Shown here: piece by piece, positions 19,553 to 28,399 of the stretch
Numbering within the stretch: the first letter of the stretch is position 1
Layout: every line of letters begins with the position of its first letter
NCBI RefSeq assembly: GCF_937871865.1
Contig: NZ_CALMPD010000075.1
Span: 1-40,130, forward strand
From: an uncultured Legionella sp.
GTDB lineage: Bacteria > Pseudomonadota > Gammaproteobacteria > Legionellales > Legionellaceae
DNA length: 40,130 nucleotides
Reading direction: 5' to 3'
The notes under the pieces: generated by a model
Told to the model about the DNA's origin: nothing
The model's database searches: none
Seen by the model: only the letters and a program-made list of their open reading frames with translations
Translations under genes and position numbers: made by a program

Positions 19553-21784
19553 CTATTTCAGGAATTTTTCAAGCGCTTTAGCTGATATAGGTTTACTGAA
19601 TAAAAATCCTTGTACTTCATCACAATGAGAGTTTTTTAAATAATTCATTTGTGTTGAGGTTTCTACTCCTTCTGCCAGCACTTTAAAATTAAAACTTCGA
19701 GCCATTGCAATAATAGCTTCGATAATGACTTCGTCGCTTCTGGACGATGTAATATTCTTGATGTAGGACTGATCAATTTTCAGCCCATCGATATTCAGAT
19801 GTTTAAGATAATTCAAACTGGAATTGCCAGTTCCAAAATCATCAAGAACAATTTTGACCCCAATTTCTTTTAATTGATGAATCATGCGAAATACGTCTGC
19901 ATTAGTTATTATCACATTCTCTGTAATTTCCAATTCCAGAAGTTGAGGTTCAATCTGATGTTTATTCAAGATGTCCCTTACCACTTTGTCAAAGTTGACC
20001 TGCTTTAACTGCTGCGTTGCGATGTTAACTGCAATTCGTATCCAAGGGAAACCTTTATCGTGCCATTTTTTAATTTGCAAACAAACCTGCTCAATTAACC
20101 ACTCTCCTATTGGCACGATTAATCCGCACGCCTCAGCTGTAGGAATAAAATCAAGAGGAAGTAACAATCCTTTTTTAGGGTGCTTCCAGCGAATTAAAGC
20201 TTCTGCAGACAATAAACATCGATTGTCCATATCAAATTGAGGCTGGTAATGAATTACAAATTCATTTTTAATCAAAGCCTGGCGAAGTTCCGTTTCCAGC
20301 TTCAGTGTTTTATCCGCATGAGCATTCAACCGTTTGTTATAGAATTGAAATTGATTGCCACCTCGGTCTTTAGCAAGATACATCGCTAAATCAGCATTTT
20401 TTAATAAAGAATTAACTGTTGTTCCATCTTTAGGATAAATACTTATACCTATTGATGTTGTAATTGTTACATCCTGTTTTGCAAGCCTGAATGCTGCATT
20501 CAATGATTGGATTATCTTGTCAACGACAGTAATAATACTTTCTTCGGTTGCAACATCAGGTACTATCATAACAAATTCATCACCACCAATTCGCGCAATA
20601 GTATCTACTTTACGAAGTAAATTCGACCATCGTATGGCAACCAATTGCAATAACATATCTCCGGCCTCATGCGTCAAGCTGTCATTGATTAATTTAAATC
20701 GATCCAAATCAAAAAATAAAACGCCAAATTGTCTGGAATTTCGCTTGGAAGATTCAATAAGATGTTGAATTCTGTCAATGAGCAATGCCCTGTTAGGCAA
20801 TCCGGTTAAAAGGTCGTGTGATGCCTGATATTCCAGCTTTCTCTCCAGATTGGCCCGCGCGGTAATATCGCGGAAGCTCCACACACGGCCAATAATTGTG
20901 TTATTTAGGCGATGAGGTTGTGAATAACACTCAAGAATAGTCCCGCTTTGTAAATTAATAATTGTCTGGCTAATATCTCCAATTGCTCGTTCAAGATATT
21001 TTATTTGAGCACGATATCTGCTGGATTTATTTAACTGGCTCAACATATAGTTTCTAATTAAAGTACTATTACTCCTCTCTAACATATCGGGAGGAATATT
21101 CCATAATTCCTGAAATTTGGAATTAAAATCGATAATGCGCTGATTTAAATCCACAATCAGAATGCCATCTGCTGAAGATTCAATTGCTGAGCGCAATAAA
21201 GATAAGGATTGTTGTAATGATTCGGTTCGTTGCACTATGGTATCTTGCAGCATTTCGGTAGTTTTTTTGGCCGCTTTTCCCAATGCCCATTTTCTGGTTA
21301 ATGCACAAGCAAGCTGCCTGACGGAAATAAGATCAAAAGGTTTTTTCAAGATAAGGTAATTATCACCTAAGCCTAATTTTTTAACAGTTTCTTCCCAAGT
21401 ATAATCAGAATAAGCAGTACATATAACGACTTGAATATCAGAATCTACTTCCCACATACGTTTGATTGTTTCGATACCATCCCATCCCGGGGGCATTTGA
21501 ATATCAACAAATGCAAGCGAGTAATGAATGCCATAGTCAAGAGATTGTCTGATTTTTTCCACCCCATCCCTACCTTGGCAAGCAGTATCAAAAATAAATT
21601 TAGGCAGTTGAGTATTAATATCGGCCTGATGACTAGCACTTAAATCCAGATCGTCATCAAACAACTGTTTATCCAAATCGCTTATTTTATCATTGGTTGT
21701 CGTGGTAGTTAGCACCTTAATAAAATCCTGATGTATTGCTGGATTATCATCAATAATCATTATATGAAGTTCTGCATCAGGCAT
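19553..21784 (-). CDS. Response regulator with PAS, GGDEF and EAL domains
   Basis: A 743-residue c-di-GMP enzyme controlled by phosphorylation. The receiver domain (about 5-155) has acidic DD12-13, phospho-acceptor D94 in AFVDIQMPPGWDG, and K148. About 35 extra residues lie between D12 and D94 compared with a standard receiver. A coiled/PAS region covers about 170-310. The GGDEF domain (about 320-480) has an intact GGDEF (400-404) and I-site RKVD (391-394). The EAL domain (about 495-740) keeps EAL (528-530), NIATQQ, EITENV, LDDFGTGNSSL, LKIDQSY and AEGVET. Both activities are plausible. AGGAGG (21790-21795) sits inside the upstream kinase gene, with which it overlaps by 8 nt. Confidence 0.94.
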   Translation of the reverse strand: MPDAELHIMIIDDNPAIHQDFIKVLTTTTTNDKISDLDKQLFDDDLDLSASHQADINTQLPKFIFDTACQGRDGVEKIRQSLDYGIHYSLAFVDIQMPPGWDGIETIKRMWEVDSDIQVVICTAYSDYTWEETVKKLGLGDNYLILKKPFDLISVRQLACALTRKWALGKAAKKTTEMLQDTIVQRTESLQQSLSLLRSAIESSADGILIVDLNQRIIDFNSKFQELWNIPPDMLERSNSTLIRNYMLSQLNKSSRYRAQIKYLERAIGDISQTIINLQSGTILECYSQPHRLNNTIIGRVWSFRDITARANLERKLEYQASHDLLTGLPNRALLIDRIQHLIESSKRNSRQFGVLFFDLDRFKLINDSLTHEAGDMLLQLVAIRWSNLLRKVDTIARIGGDEFVMIVPDVATEESIITVVDKIIQSLNAAFRLAKQDVTITTSIGISIYPKDGTTVNSLLKNADLAMYLAKDRGGNQFQFYNKRLNAHADKTLKLETELRQALIKNEFVIHYQPQFDMDNRCLLSAEALIRWKHPKKGLLLPLDFIPTAEACGLIVPIGEWLIEQVCLQIKKWHDKGFPWIRIAVNIATQQLKQVNFDKVVRDILNKHQIEPQLLELEITENVIITNADVFRMIHQLKEIGVKIVLDDFGTGNSSLNYLKHLNIDGLKIDQSYIKNITSSRSDEVIIEAIIAMARSFNFKVLAEGVETSTQMNYLKNSHCDEVQGFLFSKPISAKALEKFLK

Positions 21785-22871
21785 TAGAACCTCCTCTATG
21801 CTCAGAATGCCTCATAATTGGCAACGTTAATATAAATGTTGCTCCAAGCCCTTCTCCAGAACTTTCAGCATTCAATGCCCCACCCATTTCACGAGCAGAA
21901 AGCGACGCACTATGCAAACCAAACCCGTGACCATTTACTTTAGTAGTAAATCCAAAAGAAAAGATACGATCTAAATGATCAGGATTAATGCCTTCACCAT
22001 TATCTTTAATGAGTAACTGTATCGTATTGCTGTCTATTTCATTGATACTTAATCGGATTTCTTTAACACTGCTCGGTGCATTATACAGTACTGCATCTCT
22101 CGCATTTTGAATAATATTAACTAATATTTGTAATAACCTGGATTTATCCCCTTCAATAAGAGGACAGTTATCAAACTCTTTGATGATACAGATCTCTTCA
22201 TTATTTGTGTTACTCACTGACATACTCAATGCAATATCCAGAATATCAGGTAAATACACGCGCTCCTTCAAGTTGGATAAGCCACTAACTGATTTTTGCA
22301 TGTCGACAATCTGGGAAATATGTTTTAAATCATTGGTTAAATTATCGATTTCATTCCGGTTTTGGGCATCGTCCTCCAGAATAATTTTAGACAGTGATAA
22401 AACATATGGAGGGATTAACTTGCCTTTAGGATCCTTAATGAGGAACTCGGATAGACCATTTTGATGTTGCAATAACATATCAAAAACTCTTAGTAGTTTT
22501 TGTTTGTACTGTTGATTAAAACTATTTTTTAACAGAGTAATTGAAACATTGGAGCTGTTTAATATATTTCCTATATTATGCAATATAGTCACTGCGACTT
22601 CGGCCATTCCTGCCCGTCTTGCTGTAGTTGAAATCTGTTGATTTAATTCCCTGATTTTTTCTTCGACGACCTTTTCATTATGGATACGAGCTATTTCACG
22701 AGATGAGACTTCCATAGAGCGTTCATGCAGATAACGCTCCTGATCAGCCTCTATATATGTGTTGTTAACCTGTTTAATAAAAGCCAACCATTGCTCGTCA
22801 GTCTCTGGTTTGCTATCAACGGAACAATTTGCCCTTTCCAACTGTTTTATTAGTAATTTATGAATATCCAT
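21777..22871 (-). CDS. Sensor histidine kinase (soluble)
   Basis: 364 residues without a membrane segment. The N-terminal coiled region (about 45-85) leads to the phospho-acceptor H98 in AGMAEVAVTILHNIGNILNS, the HNxGN variant of the H box. The HATPase domain follows: N box NIIQNARDAV, G1 IKDNGEGINPDHLDRIF and FSFGFTTKVNGHGFGLHSASL. It overlaps the downstream REC-GGDEF-EAL gene by 8 nt and should be its cognate kinase. A similar kinase/GGDEF-EAL pair (Lpl0330/Lpl0329) has been studied in L. pneumophila, as I recall. Whether this is the same family would need alignment. The signal sensed is unknown. Confidence 0.92.
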   Translation of the reverse strand: MDIHKLLIKQLERANCSVDSKPETDEQWLAFIKQVNNTYIEADQERYLHERSMEVSSREIARIHNEKVVEEKIRELNQQISTTARRAGMAEVAVTILHNIGNILNSSNVSITLLKNSFNQQYKQKLLRVFDMLLQHQNGLSEFLIKDPKGKLIPPYVLSLSKIILEDDAQNRNEIDNLTNDLKHISQIVDMQKSVSGLSNLKERVYLPDILDIALSMSVSNTNNEEICIIKEFDNCPLIEGDKSRLLQILVNIIQNARDAVLYNAPSSVKEIRLSINEIDSNTIQLLIKDNGEGINPDHLDRIFSFGFTTKVNGHGFGLHSASLSAREMGGALNAESSGEGLGATFILTLPIMRHSEHRGGSNA

Positions 22872-23183
22872 ATACGCTCATTTATAATCATTCCGTACTC
22901 TATTTCCGGGTCCTATGAAAATTGATATTGATGCACGAAGTGGGTATATTAATTTTATTATAGTTTACTTTTCAAAGTTAAATAATTTCGTCCTGAACAT
23001 TTTTAGGCACAATTAATTTGCGGTATAAATTGCCATTTTAAAATAAAATTCAATCGGTTAAGTGCATGAAACGTTATCTCTCAAAAAAACCAGAAGAATT
23101 TTTCAGGAGACTTTCAGGTTCGTTTTCGTTCCATATAGCGTTTCCAATGCATTTGAAAGGTTACATAACAAAAGGAGTTGTTA
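22872..23183. promoter_or_regulatory. Divergent intergenic region with promoters for the sensor kinase and protein kinase genes
   Basis: About 310 nt, strongly AT-rich (around 22960-23050), between two genes that read outward, so both promoters must lie here. A -10-like TATAAAT occurs near 23022 on the + strand. I could not find a convincing -35 or a PmrA or CpxR direct repeat. The only firm element is the SD AAAGGAG (23171-23177). Confidence 0.5.
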
Positions 23184-24416
23184 GTGTCCGATTTTACTAT
23201 TGATCCCACTCAGTTATTGCACGGTTCTCCCTCAGATCCCGTATTGATAAAATTGCTTGGTGATTTATTAGGACAGTCCGAGTCCTTTATTCTGCATGGT
23301 GAGTACACATTAATAATGAATGAAAAACCGGTTACGGTTGATCTGACTCATCCACTTTTAAAGCGAACCAAAGAAAAAAAATCCGAAACCAGCCGAATTG
23401 AAGTATTAGAGCAAAAAAAATGCAGTAGTGGTGGCTTTAGCAAACTATTTAAAAGTTTAGGGGTACTCATTCCCGAGCAAAATTATTTATTTAAAAGTAA
23501 ACCTCCAGAACACTCCAGAGTTTGTAAAGTTATTTCGCTAACGGAAAAATTTACACAAGCAATGGTCATTCGCGAAAGCTCCTATACCAAGATGAACACG
23601 CTTTTACATTGCAAAACGCCTGTGTTCGATAAAACACATGGCTACCTCGTTATGAGAAACGCAGGAACCTCCGATCTTTATGAACTGCTTAATAATTCAG
23701 CTTTAAGCACGTTACAAAAAATGCAACTCACTTTCGCTATATTGGAAGCCATTAAGAATCAGGTTCATGAATTAGGACTGATACACTCTGATATAAAGCC
23801 AGAAAATATCATGGTAGATCCGGATAATATGGGTGTTAGAATTATTGATTATGCTTTTGCGTATGAAGCAGAACTCCCCAGAATCTCATCAATTTCTGGC
23901 TCACTAGAATTTTTGGCCCCGGAAACCCTTTATGACAATATAAAAACCCAAAAATCCGATTCTTTTGCTGCGGGACTCAGCATTGCTGAACTATGGGGAG
24001 ATCAGTCAACGTTCCCCATAACACGTGACCAATCATTTCAGGATGTTTATGAATTTCACCTGACACGAACCTGGAAGAATTTATTTGTTAACGATTCATT
24101 GAACGACAACATGAAAAAGAAAATCATCAAAATTCTTGATGATTTAACTAGAATAGATCCAGATACACGAAGCTCAATTGACGATGCGCTAAACGAATGG
24201 GAAATTATATTAAAAGACTACATTGAAGAGGATGCTCAACAAGATACTTCACCAACGCCGCACCAACAACGAAGTCCAATCCATTCAACAAATAAGAATT
24301 TATTTTTTCATGTCCCTCACGCCCCCGAAAACTCAATTGACTCAGATAGTGAAGAACATCTGCAACTATGTGTTTCAGAATGTAGCTATAGAACATGGAG
24401 AAGCAAAACAGTCTAG
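23184..24416 (+). CDS. Eukaryote-like Ser/Thr protein kinase, candidate Dot/Icm effector
   Basis: 410 residues from the GTG at 23184, decided by AAAGGAG 6 nt upstream. An N-terminal region of about 95 residues has no recognised domain. The kinase core follows. VCKVISL (K115) is a possible ATP lysine. The catalytic loop is HSDIKPENIM (D203, K205, N208; HSD in place of HRD). The metal motif is DYA (D222) in place of DFG. The activation-segment end is LAPET, and KSDSFAAGLSIAEL is subdomain IX. The essential D, K and N residues are kept, so activity is possible. The C-terminal 70 residues are polar with an acidic stretch (IDSDSEEHLQL) about 20-25 residues from the end, as in E-block secretion signals. 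Neither a signal peptide nor a membrane segment is seen. Confidence 0.85.
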   Translation: MSDFTIDPTQLLHGSPSDPVLIKLLGDLLGQSESFILHGEYTLIMNEKPVTVDLTHPLLKRTKEKKSETSRIEVLEQKKCSSGGFSKLFKSLGVLIPEQNYLFKSKPPEHSRVCKVISLTEKFTQAMVIRESSYTKMNTLLHCKTPVFDKTHGYLVMRNAGTSDLYELLNNSALSTLQKMQLTFAILEAIKNQVHELGLIHSDIKPENIMVDPDNMGVRIIDYAFAYEAELPRISSISGSLEFLAPETLYDNIKTQKSDSFAAGLSIAELWGDQSTFPITRDQSFQDVYEFHLTRTWKNLFVNDSLNDNMKKKIIKILDDLTRIDPDTRSSIDDALNEWEIILKDYIEEDAQQDTSPTPHQQRSPIHSTNKNLFFHVPHAPENSIDSDSEEHLQLCVSECSYRTWRSKTV

Positions 24417-24434
24417 TTCTGCAACAACTAGACT
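24410..24434. terminator. Shared hairpin between convergent kinase and methyltransferase genes
   Basis: A perfect 9-bp stem, agtctagtt (24410-24418) and aactagact (24426-24434), has a 7-nt loop. The kinase stop TAG (24414-24416) lies in one arm and the methyltransferase stop TAG (24430-24428 on the - strand) in the other. No U tract follows on either side, so bidirectional termination is only possible. Confidence 0.5.
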
Positions 24435-25111
24435 ATGCATTGTTGTGCCCATACTCTCAGCATGGCATTACCTGACTTTTGCAAGTGAAAATCGACTTCC
24501 CTAACCTCAGCTCCATAATTTTCCTGTTGAAGCCCCAATAAAACAGGCCCCAAAAATGGAGAGGTATTCTCTTCTTTATCAATTAGAGGAAATATCCTGA
24601 CTTCCTTCGCTACTCGAGCTAATTCACGTATCACCGTCAGATGAAAATCTACAGATTGCTCATCAAGATCGGCAAATAAATAATGCGAACACAAAGCAAA
24701 ATCAAAAGTGAAATCAGGAAATGGCAGATGATAATCCGTGACTCCGATATATCGCCCCTCGGCCTTTCCTTGAGTGTAATCAGAAAAAAAGGCCTCGAAG
24801 CCCTGCTTTCGATTGGCCACCAAGTTATCAAAACCGCCACTTTGGCTAAAATCAAAATGCTCTTGTTCTGCCAATATTTCTTCAGCCATCTGGGTAAAGA
24901 TCATGACTGACTTTGAATACAAAGTATCTCGGTCCAATACAAAAAGAGGATCGCAACTGACTACAGGGGTATTGCCCTTGGACAGCTGAACATTTACGGC
25001 ACTGGGTCCACAACCGTATTCTAATATTTTTGAATGAATATCCTCTTCAGATAAATCAAACATTTCACGATACTCACCAATACCATGCCCCCATAAAACC
25101 AGTTTACGCAT
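24428..25111 (-). CDS. SAM-dependent methyltransferase-like protein, orphan
   Basis: 227 residues from the ATG at 25111, chosen because AGGAGA lies 7 nt upstream; a longer frame to 25147 has no such site. Motif I of class I methyltransferases is ILEYGCGPSAVNVQL, then CDPLF as the ribose-binding acidic position. YHLPFPDFTFDFALCSHYLF is the motif IV-like segment with LARVAKEVRIFPL after it, a layout also seen in Methyltransf_11 proteins. Substrate unknown. The gene faces the kinase gene and is divergent from the leucine cluster, so it is its own unit. Confidence 0.8.
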   Translation of the reverse strand: MRKLVLWGHGIGEYREMFDLSEEDIHSKILEYGCGPSAVNVQLSKGNTPVVSCDPLFVLDRDTLYSKSVMIFTQMAEEILAEQEHFDFSQSGGFDNLVANRKQGFEAFFSDYTQGKAEGRYIGVTDYHLPFPDFTFDFALCSHYLFADLDEQSVDFHLTVIRELARVAKEVRIFPLIDKEENTSPFLGPVLLGLQQENYGAEVREVDFHLQKSGNAMLRVWAQQCIV

Positions 25112-25354
25112 GAGCAGATCTCCTATATAAACCTGAATTCCATGCACAGTAATAGTTCAGATTAGCCGGCCTGGACTTCAGGAAAAACGTATAGCAATCA
25201 ATAAGGTTTAGCTTCAAGTTAAGATTAGGTTATTTTTTAATCTAGGTAAAGAGTCTTTTAAAAATACACTGTGTCTGATACTGTCAGTGAATAGACAAGA
25301 CTTAATCGATTGGGTATAGTCTTGGGTATTTGTTACAGCAACAGGATATCATCC

Positions 25355-26515
25355 ATGCACTCAGGACTAAAGTATCAACTTGGCGAAACATATGACCTGT
25401 TACGAGACAGTGTCTATCACTTTGCCCGCACAGAAATTGCTCCTTTGGCTGCCCAGATAGATGAAACCAATACCTTCCCTAATCATTTATGGAGAAAATT
25501 GGGAGAAATGGGCTTACTTGGCATCACCGTCAGTGAAGAATATGGTGGCGTTAATATGGGCTACCTGGCTCATGCCATAGCTATGGAAGAAATTTCCAGA
25601 GCGTCTGCATCAGTAGGTTTAAGTTATGGTGCTCATTCAAATTTGTGCGTTAACCAAATCTATTTAAACGGAGACAGTACGCAAAAACAAAAATATCTGC
25701 CTAAACTAATTAGCGGTGAATTTATTGGCGCACTTGCCATGAGCGAATCCAACTCGGGTTCCGATGTAGTCAGCATGCAACTACAAGCTCGCGCATCAGG
25801 TGACAAATTTATACTTGATGGCACAAAAATGTGGATAACCAATGGGCCTGATGCAGATGTATTGGTTGTTTATGCCAAAACCGACAAACAGGCAGCAAGC
25901 AAAGGAATTACCGCGTTTCTGATTGAAAAAGGTATGGCCGGTTTTAAAACAGCACAAAAACTGGATAAGCTGGGAATGAGGGGATCGAATACCTGTGAAC
26001 TCGTTTTTGAGCAATGCGAAGTACCTATGGAAAATGTCCTTGGAGAAATCAATCAAGGAGCTAAAGTTTTAATGAGTGGCCTGGATTATGAGCGAACCGT
26101 TCTTGCTGCAGGTCCTGTAGGCATTATGCAAGCCTGTATGGATGTTGTGTTGCCTTATGTTCATGAGCGCAAACAATTTAACCAACCTATTGGTGAATTT
26201 CAATTTATTCAGGGTAAGTTAGCAGATATGTACACCGATCTCAGTGCCTCTCGCGCTTATTTATATGCAGTAGCCAGCGCTTGTGATAATGGGATGGTAA
26301 GCCGTAAAGATGCAGCAGGAGTTATTTTATACACCGCAGAAAAAGCAACTCAAATGGCCCTGCAAGCAATACAAACGCTGGGCGGTAATGGATATATTAA
26401 CGAGTACCCCACAGGGCGTTTGTTACGTGATGCGAAACTGTATGAAATAGGAGCAGGCACTTCTGAAATCAGAAGAATGCTAATAGGACGTGAACTTTTT
26501 AAAGAAACAGCATAA
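25355..26515 (+). CDS. liuA: Isovaleryl-CoA dehydrogenase
   Basis: FAD enzyme that oxidises isovaleryl-CoA to 3-methylcrotonyl-CoA in leucine breakdown. 386 residues, normal for acyl-CoA dehydrogenases. [13 protein letters not shown] and [19 protein letters not shown] are the family signatures. The catalytic base supports the specific call: Glu is in [13 protein letters not shown] (E246), and the position used by short/medium-chain enzymes is Ala ([12 protein letters not shown]). That is the isovaleryl-CoA dehydrogenase arrangement. I chose the ATG at 25355 (AGGA 8 nt upstream) over a frame start at 25310. First gene of the + strand degradation cluster. Confidence 0.94.
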   Translation: MHSGLKYQLGETYDLLRDSVYHFARTEIAPLAAQIDETNTFPNHLWRKLGEMGLLGITVSEEYGGVNMGYLAHAIAMEEISRASASVGLSYGAHSNLCVNQIYLNGDSTQKQKYLPKLISGEFIGALAMSESNSGSDVVSMQLQARASGDKFILDGTKMWITNGPDADVLVVYAKTDKQAASKGITAFLIEKGMAGFKTAQKLDKLGMRGSNTCELVFEQCEVPMENVLGEINQGAKVLMSGLDYERTVLAAGPVGIMQACMDVVLPYVHERKQFNQPIGEFQFIQGKLADMYTDLSASRAYLYAVASACDNGMVSRKDAAGVILYTAEKATQMALQAIQTLGGNGYINEYPTGRLLRDAKLYEIGAGTSEIRRMLIGRELFKETA

Positions 26516-26526
26516 GGAATAGTGAC

Positions 26527-27711
26527 ATGGAACAAAATGATGTAGTTATTGTTGCAGCAAAAAGGACTCCCATGGGTGGAATGCTCGGTTCTTTCTCTGC
26601 CCTGACAGCCCCGGAGCTTGGTGCTATAGCCCATATGGCGGCTCTTACTCAATCAGGCCTTACATCTGCCGAAATAGATGAAGTAATTAGCGGTTGTGTA
26701 CTTCAAGCGGGAATCGGACAAGCGCCAGCACGACAAGCAGCAATAAAAGCAGGTATACCTAATTCAGCTGGAGCAACCACTATCAATAAAATGTGTGGTT
26801 CAGGTATGAAAGCAGCCATGCTCGCTCATGATTTGATTCAGGCTGGCTCAGCTAATGTCATTTTGGCAAGTGGAATGGAAAGCATGAGTAATGCTCCATA
26901 CTTATTAGCAAAAGCACGCTCTGGCTATAGACTCGGCCATGGCGAATTAAAAGATCATATGTTCCTGGATGGCCTTGAAGATGCGTATGATAAAGGTCAA
27001 TTGATGGGATGTTTTGCTGAAGCGACAGCAAATCACTTCAAATTCAGCAGAGAACAACAAGATGAATTTGCTATCCGCTCAATGAATAACGCTCTTAAGG
27101 CAATTGAAAGCGGAGCGTTTGCAGATGAAATTGCGTCAGTGACCTTATCGACTCGCAAAGGCGATATTACAGTAAGTGTAGATGAAGGTCCTGATGCAGC
27201 TAAACTGTCAAAAATTCCACAACTAAAACCTGCCTTCCAGGCAGATGGTACAGTTACTGCAGCAAACTCCAGTTCCATATCTGATGGAGCTGCAAGTTTG
27301 ATACTAATGAGTGCAGCTAATGCAGAAAAACGTGGTGTAAAACCGCTTGCTCGTATTGTCGCTCATGCAAGCCATGCCCAAGCACCGCAATGGTTCACTA
27401 CCGCTCCAGTAGACGCGATTCGTAAAGTAATGAACAAAGCTGGCTGGGGTCAGAAAGATGTTGATCTTTATGAAATAAATGAAGCATTTGCAGTAGTTGC
27501 TATGGCAGCCATTACACAGCTTGAATTAAATCCAGAACAGGTTAATATTCACGGCGGTGCATGTGCTCTGGGCCACCCAATCGGGGCATCTGGTGCTCGA
27601 ATTCTGGTTACATTGATGCATGCGCTCAAGCAACAAGGTAAAAAACGTGGTGTCGCAGCATTATGTATAGGTGGCGGCGAAGCAACTGCAATGGCTATTG
27701 AACTGTTATAA
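26527..27711 (+). CDS. Acetyl-CoA C-acetyltransferase (thiolase II)
   Basis: Splits acetoacetyl-CoA to two acetyl-CoA, or the reverse. 394 residues, standard for biosynthetic-type thiolases. The acyl-enzyme Cys is C90 in INKMCGSGMKA. NEAFAVVAM and the catalytic His segment GGACALGHPIGASGARI follow, and CIGGGEATAMAIE contains the second Cys. It starts 11 nt after liuA, so the two are co-transcribed. In this setting it finishes leucine breakdown after acetoacetyl-CoA synthetase, though a role in polyhydroxybutyrate synthesis cannot be excluded. Confidence 0.95.
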   Translation: MEQNDVVIVAAKRTPMGGMLGSFSALTAPELGAIAHMAALTQSGLTSAEIDEVISGCVLQAGIGQAPARQAAIKAGIPNSAGATTINKMCGSGMKAAMLAHDLIQAGSANVILASGMESMSNAPYLLAKARSGYRLGHGELKDHMFLDGLEDAYDKGQLMGCFAEATANHFKFSREQQDEFAIRSMNNALKAIESGAFADEIASVTLSTRKGDITVSVDEGPDAAKLSKIPQLKPAFQADGTVTAANSSSISDGAASLILMSAANAEKRGVKPLARIVAHASHAQAPQWFTTAPVDAIRKVMNKAGWGQKDVDLYEINEAFAVVAMAAITQLELNPEQVNIHGGACALGHPIGASGARILVTLMHALKQQGKKRGVAALCIGGGEATAMAIELL

Positions 27712-27762
27712 AAAACAGGTTAGTCATAGGCCTGATGGCACGACCAGGTTCTTCGGGAAAAA

Positions 27763-27892
27763 TCTGAGAGCACTGGCATTAAGTTAAGAAACTTTACGTT
27801 ATTGTGCAGCGGGAAACTATGGCCCCCGTATTACGCTACGCTAATACAGGCTACAGCATCTTAACTTAAATGACAGTGCCCTCTGATTCAGA
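27763..27892. repeat. MITE-like inverted-repeat element
   Basis: Imperfect terminal inverted repeats of about 27-34 nt (27763-27789 and 27859-27892) share the cores aagttaaga and tcttaactt and the flanking cactg/cagtg and tctgagag/ctctgattcaga blocks. Inside is a second hairpin: gtatta and taatac (27828-27848) around cgctacgc, a REP-like fold. No coding capacity. It occupies the gap between the thiolase and the small membrane protein gene. Confidence 0.55.
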
Positions 27893-27928
27893 ACATGTAG
27901 GTCGGGCCATGGCCCGACCTACATGTTC
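27891..27928. repeat. 38-bp perfect palindrome
   Basis: gaacatgtaggtcgggcc (27891-27908), AT, then ggcccgacctacatgttc (27911-27928) reads identically on both strands. It would form a near-loopless GC-rich cruciform or an RNA hairpin. It directly abuts the MITE-like element and lies 180 nt after the thiolase stop, so it may end or attenuate transcription. No U tract follows at once. Confidence 0.75.
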
Positions 27929-28074
27929 CTGTCTTTTGATAAAGTGATGGCGTACTTTTCTTAATGATAGTCCCCTAGGGACAGGTAGAAGGATGTAGAG
28001 ATTAAGAGAAAGAAGTAGTACAGGTCTTGCTGTCCAGACCAGTTATAAAATAATAATAAAAATAAAGGATGTAC

Positions 28075-28389
28075 ATGTTACGACAAAGTCTTATATATCT
28101 GCTGCTAAGTGTTCTTATAGTAGTTTTTGCTAAATACGCTCATCTCCTGATTGTTTATATTGACCTTTTCTTTATTTATGTAAATCTCAAACTCGCTCCT
28201 GTATTTAGCCAAACAGGATGGGGCCTGATAATCAGAAAAGTATTGGTTTTAATGTTATTGCCAATCATTATCACCGGCATACCAGCTCTTATTTACAGAG
28301 TAATTAAAGGCCGTGAAATGCCTCATTTTATCGCAATTGTCTGGGTAGTATGGACAATTATCGTTTTGAGCGTCATTTTAATTCGGTGA
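28075..28389 (+). CDS. Small integral membrane protein of unknown function
   Basis: 104 residues, mostly hydrophobic. Three to four membrane segments are predicted by eye: about 5-24, 25-42, 52-72 and 82-103. One short basic loop ([10 protein letters not shown]) separates the last two. I prefer the ATG at 28075: AAAGGA ends 5 nt upstream, while the ATG at 28069 overlaps that site. It ends 10 nt before the carboxyltransferase gene, so it is in the same transcript as liuB. No family recognised; it is not a standard member of leucine-degradation clusters. Confidence 0.72.
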   Translation: MLRQSLIYLLLSVLIVVFAKYAHLLIVYIDLFFIYVNLKLAPVFSQTGWGLIIRKVLVLMLLPIIITGIPALIYRVIKGREMPHFIAIVWVVWTIIVLSVILIR

Positions 28390-28399
28390 GGGTAAGGGA

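Noticed and set aside
24223..24504. Overlapping frame across the kinase/methyltransferase junction
   Set aside because: It is out of frame with both real genes, which have motifs and ribosome sites.
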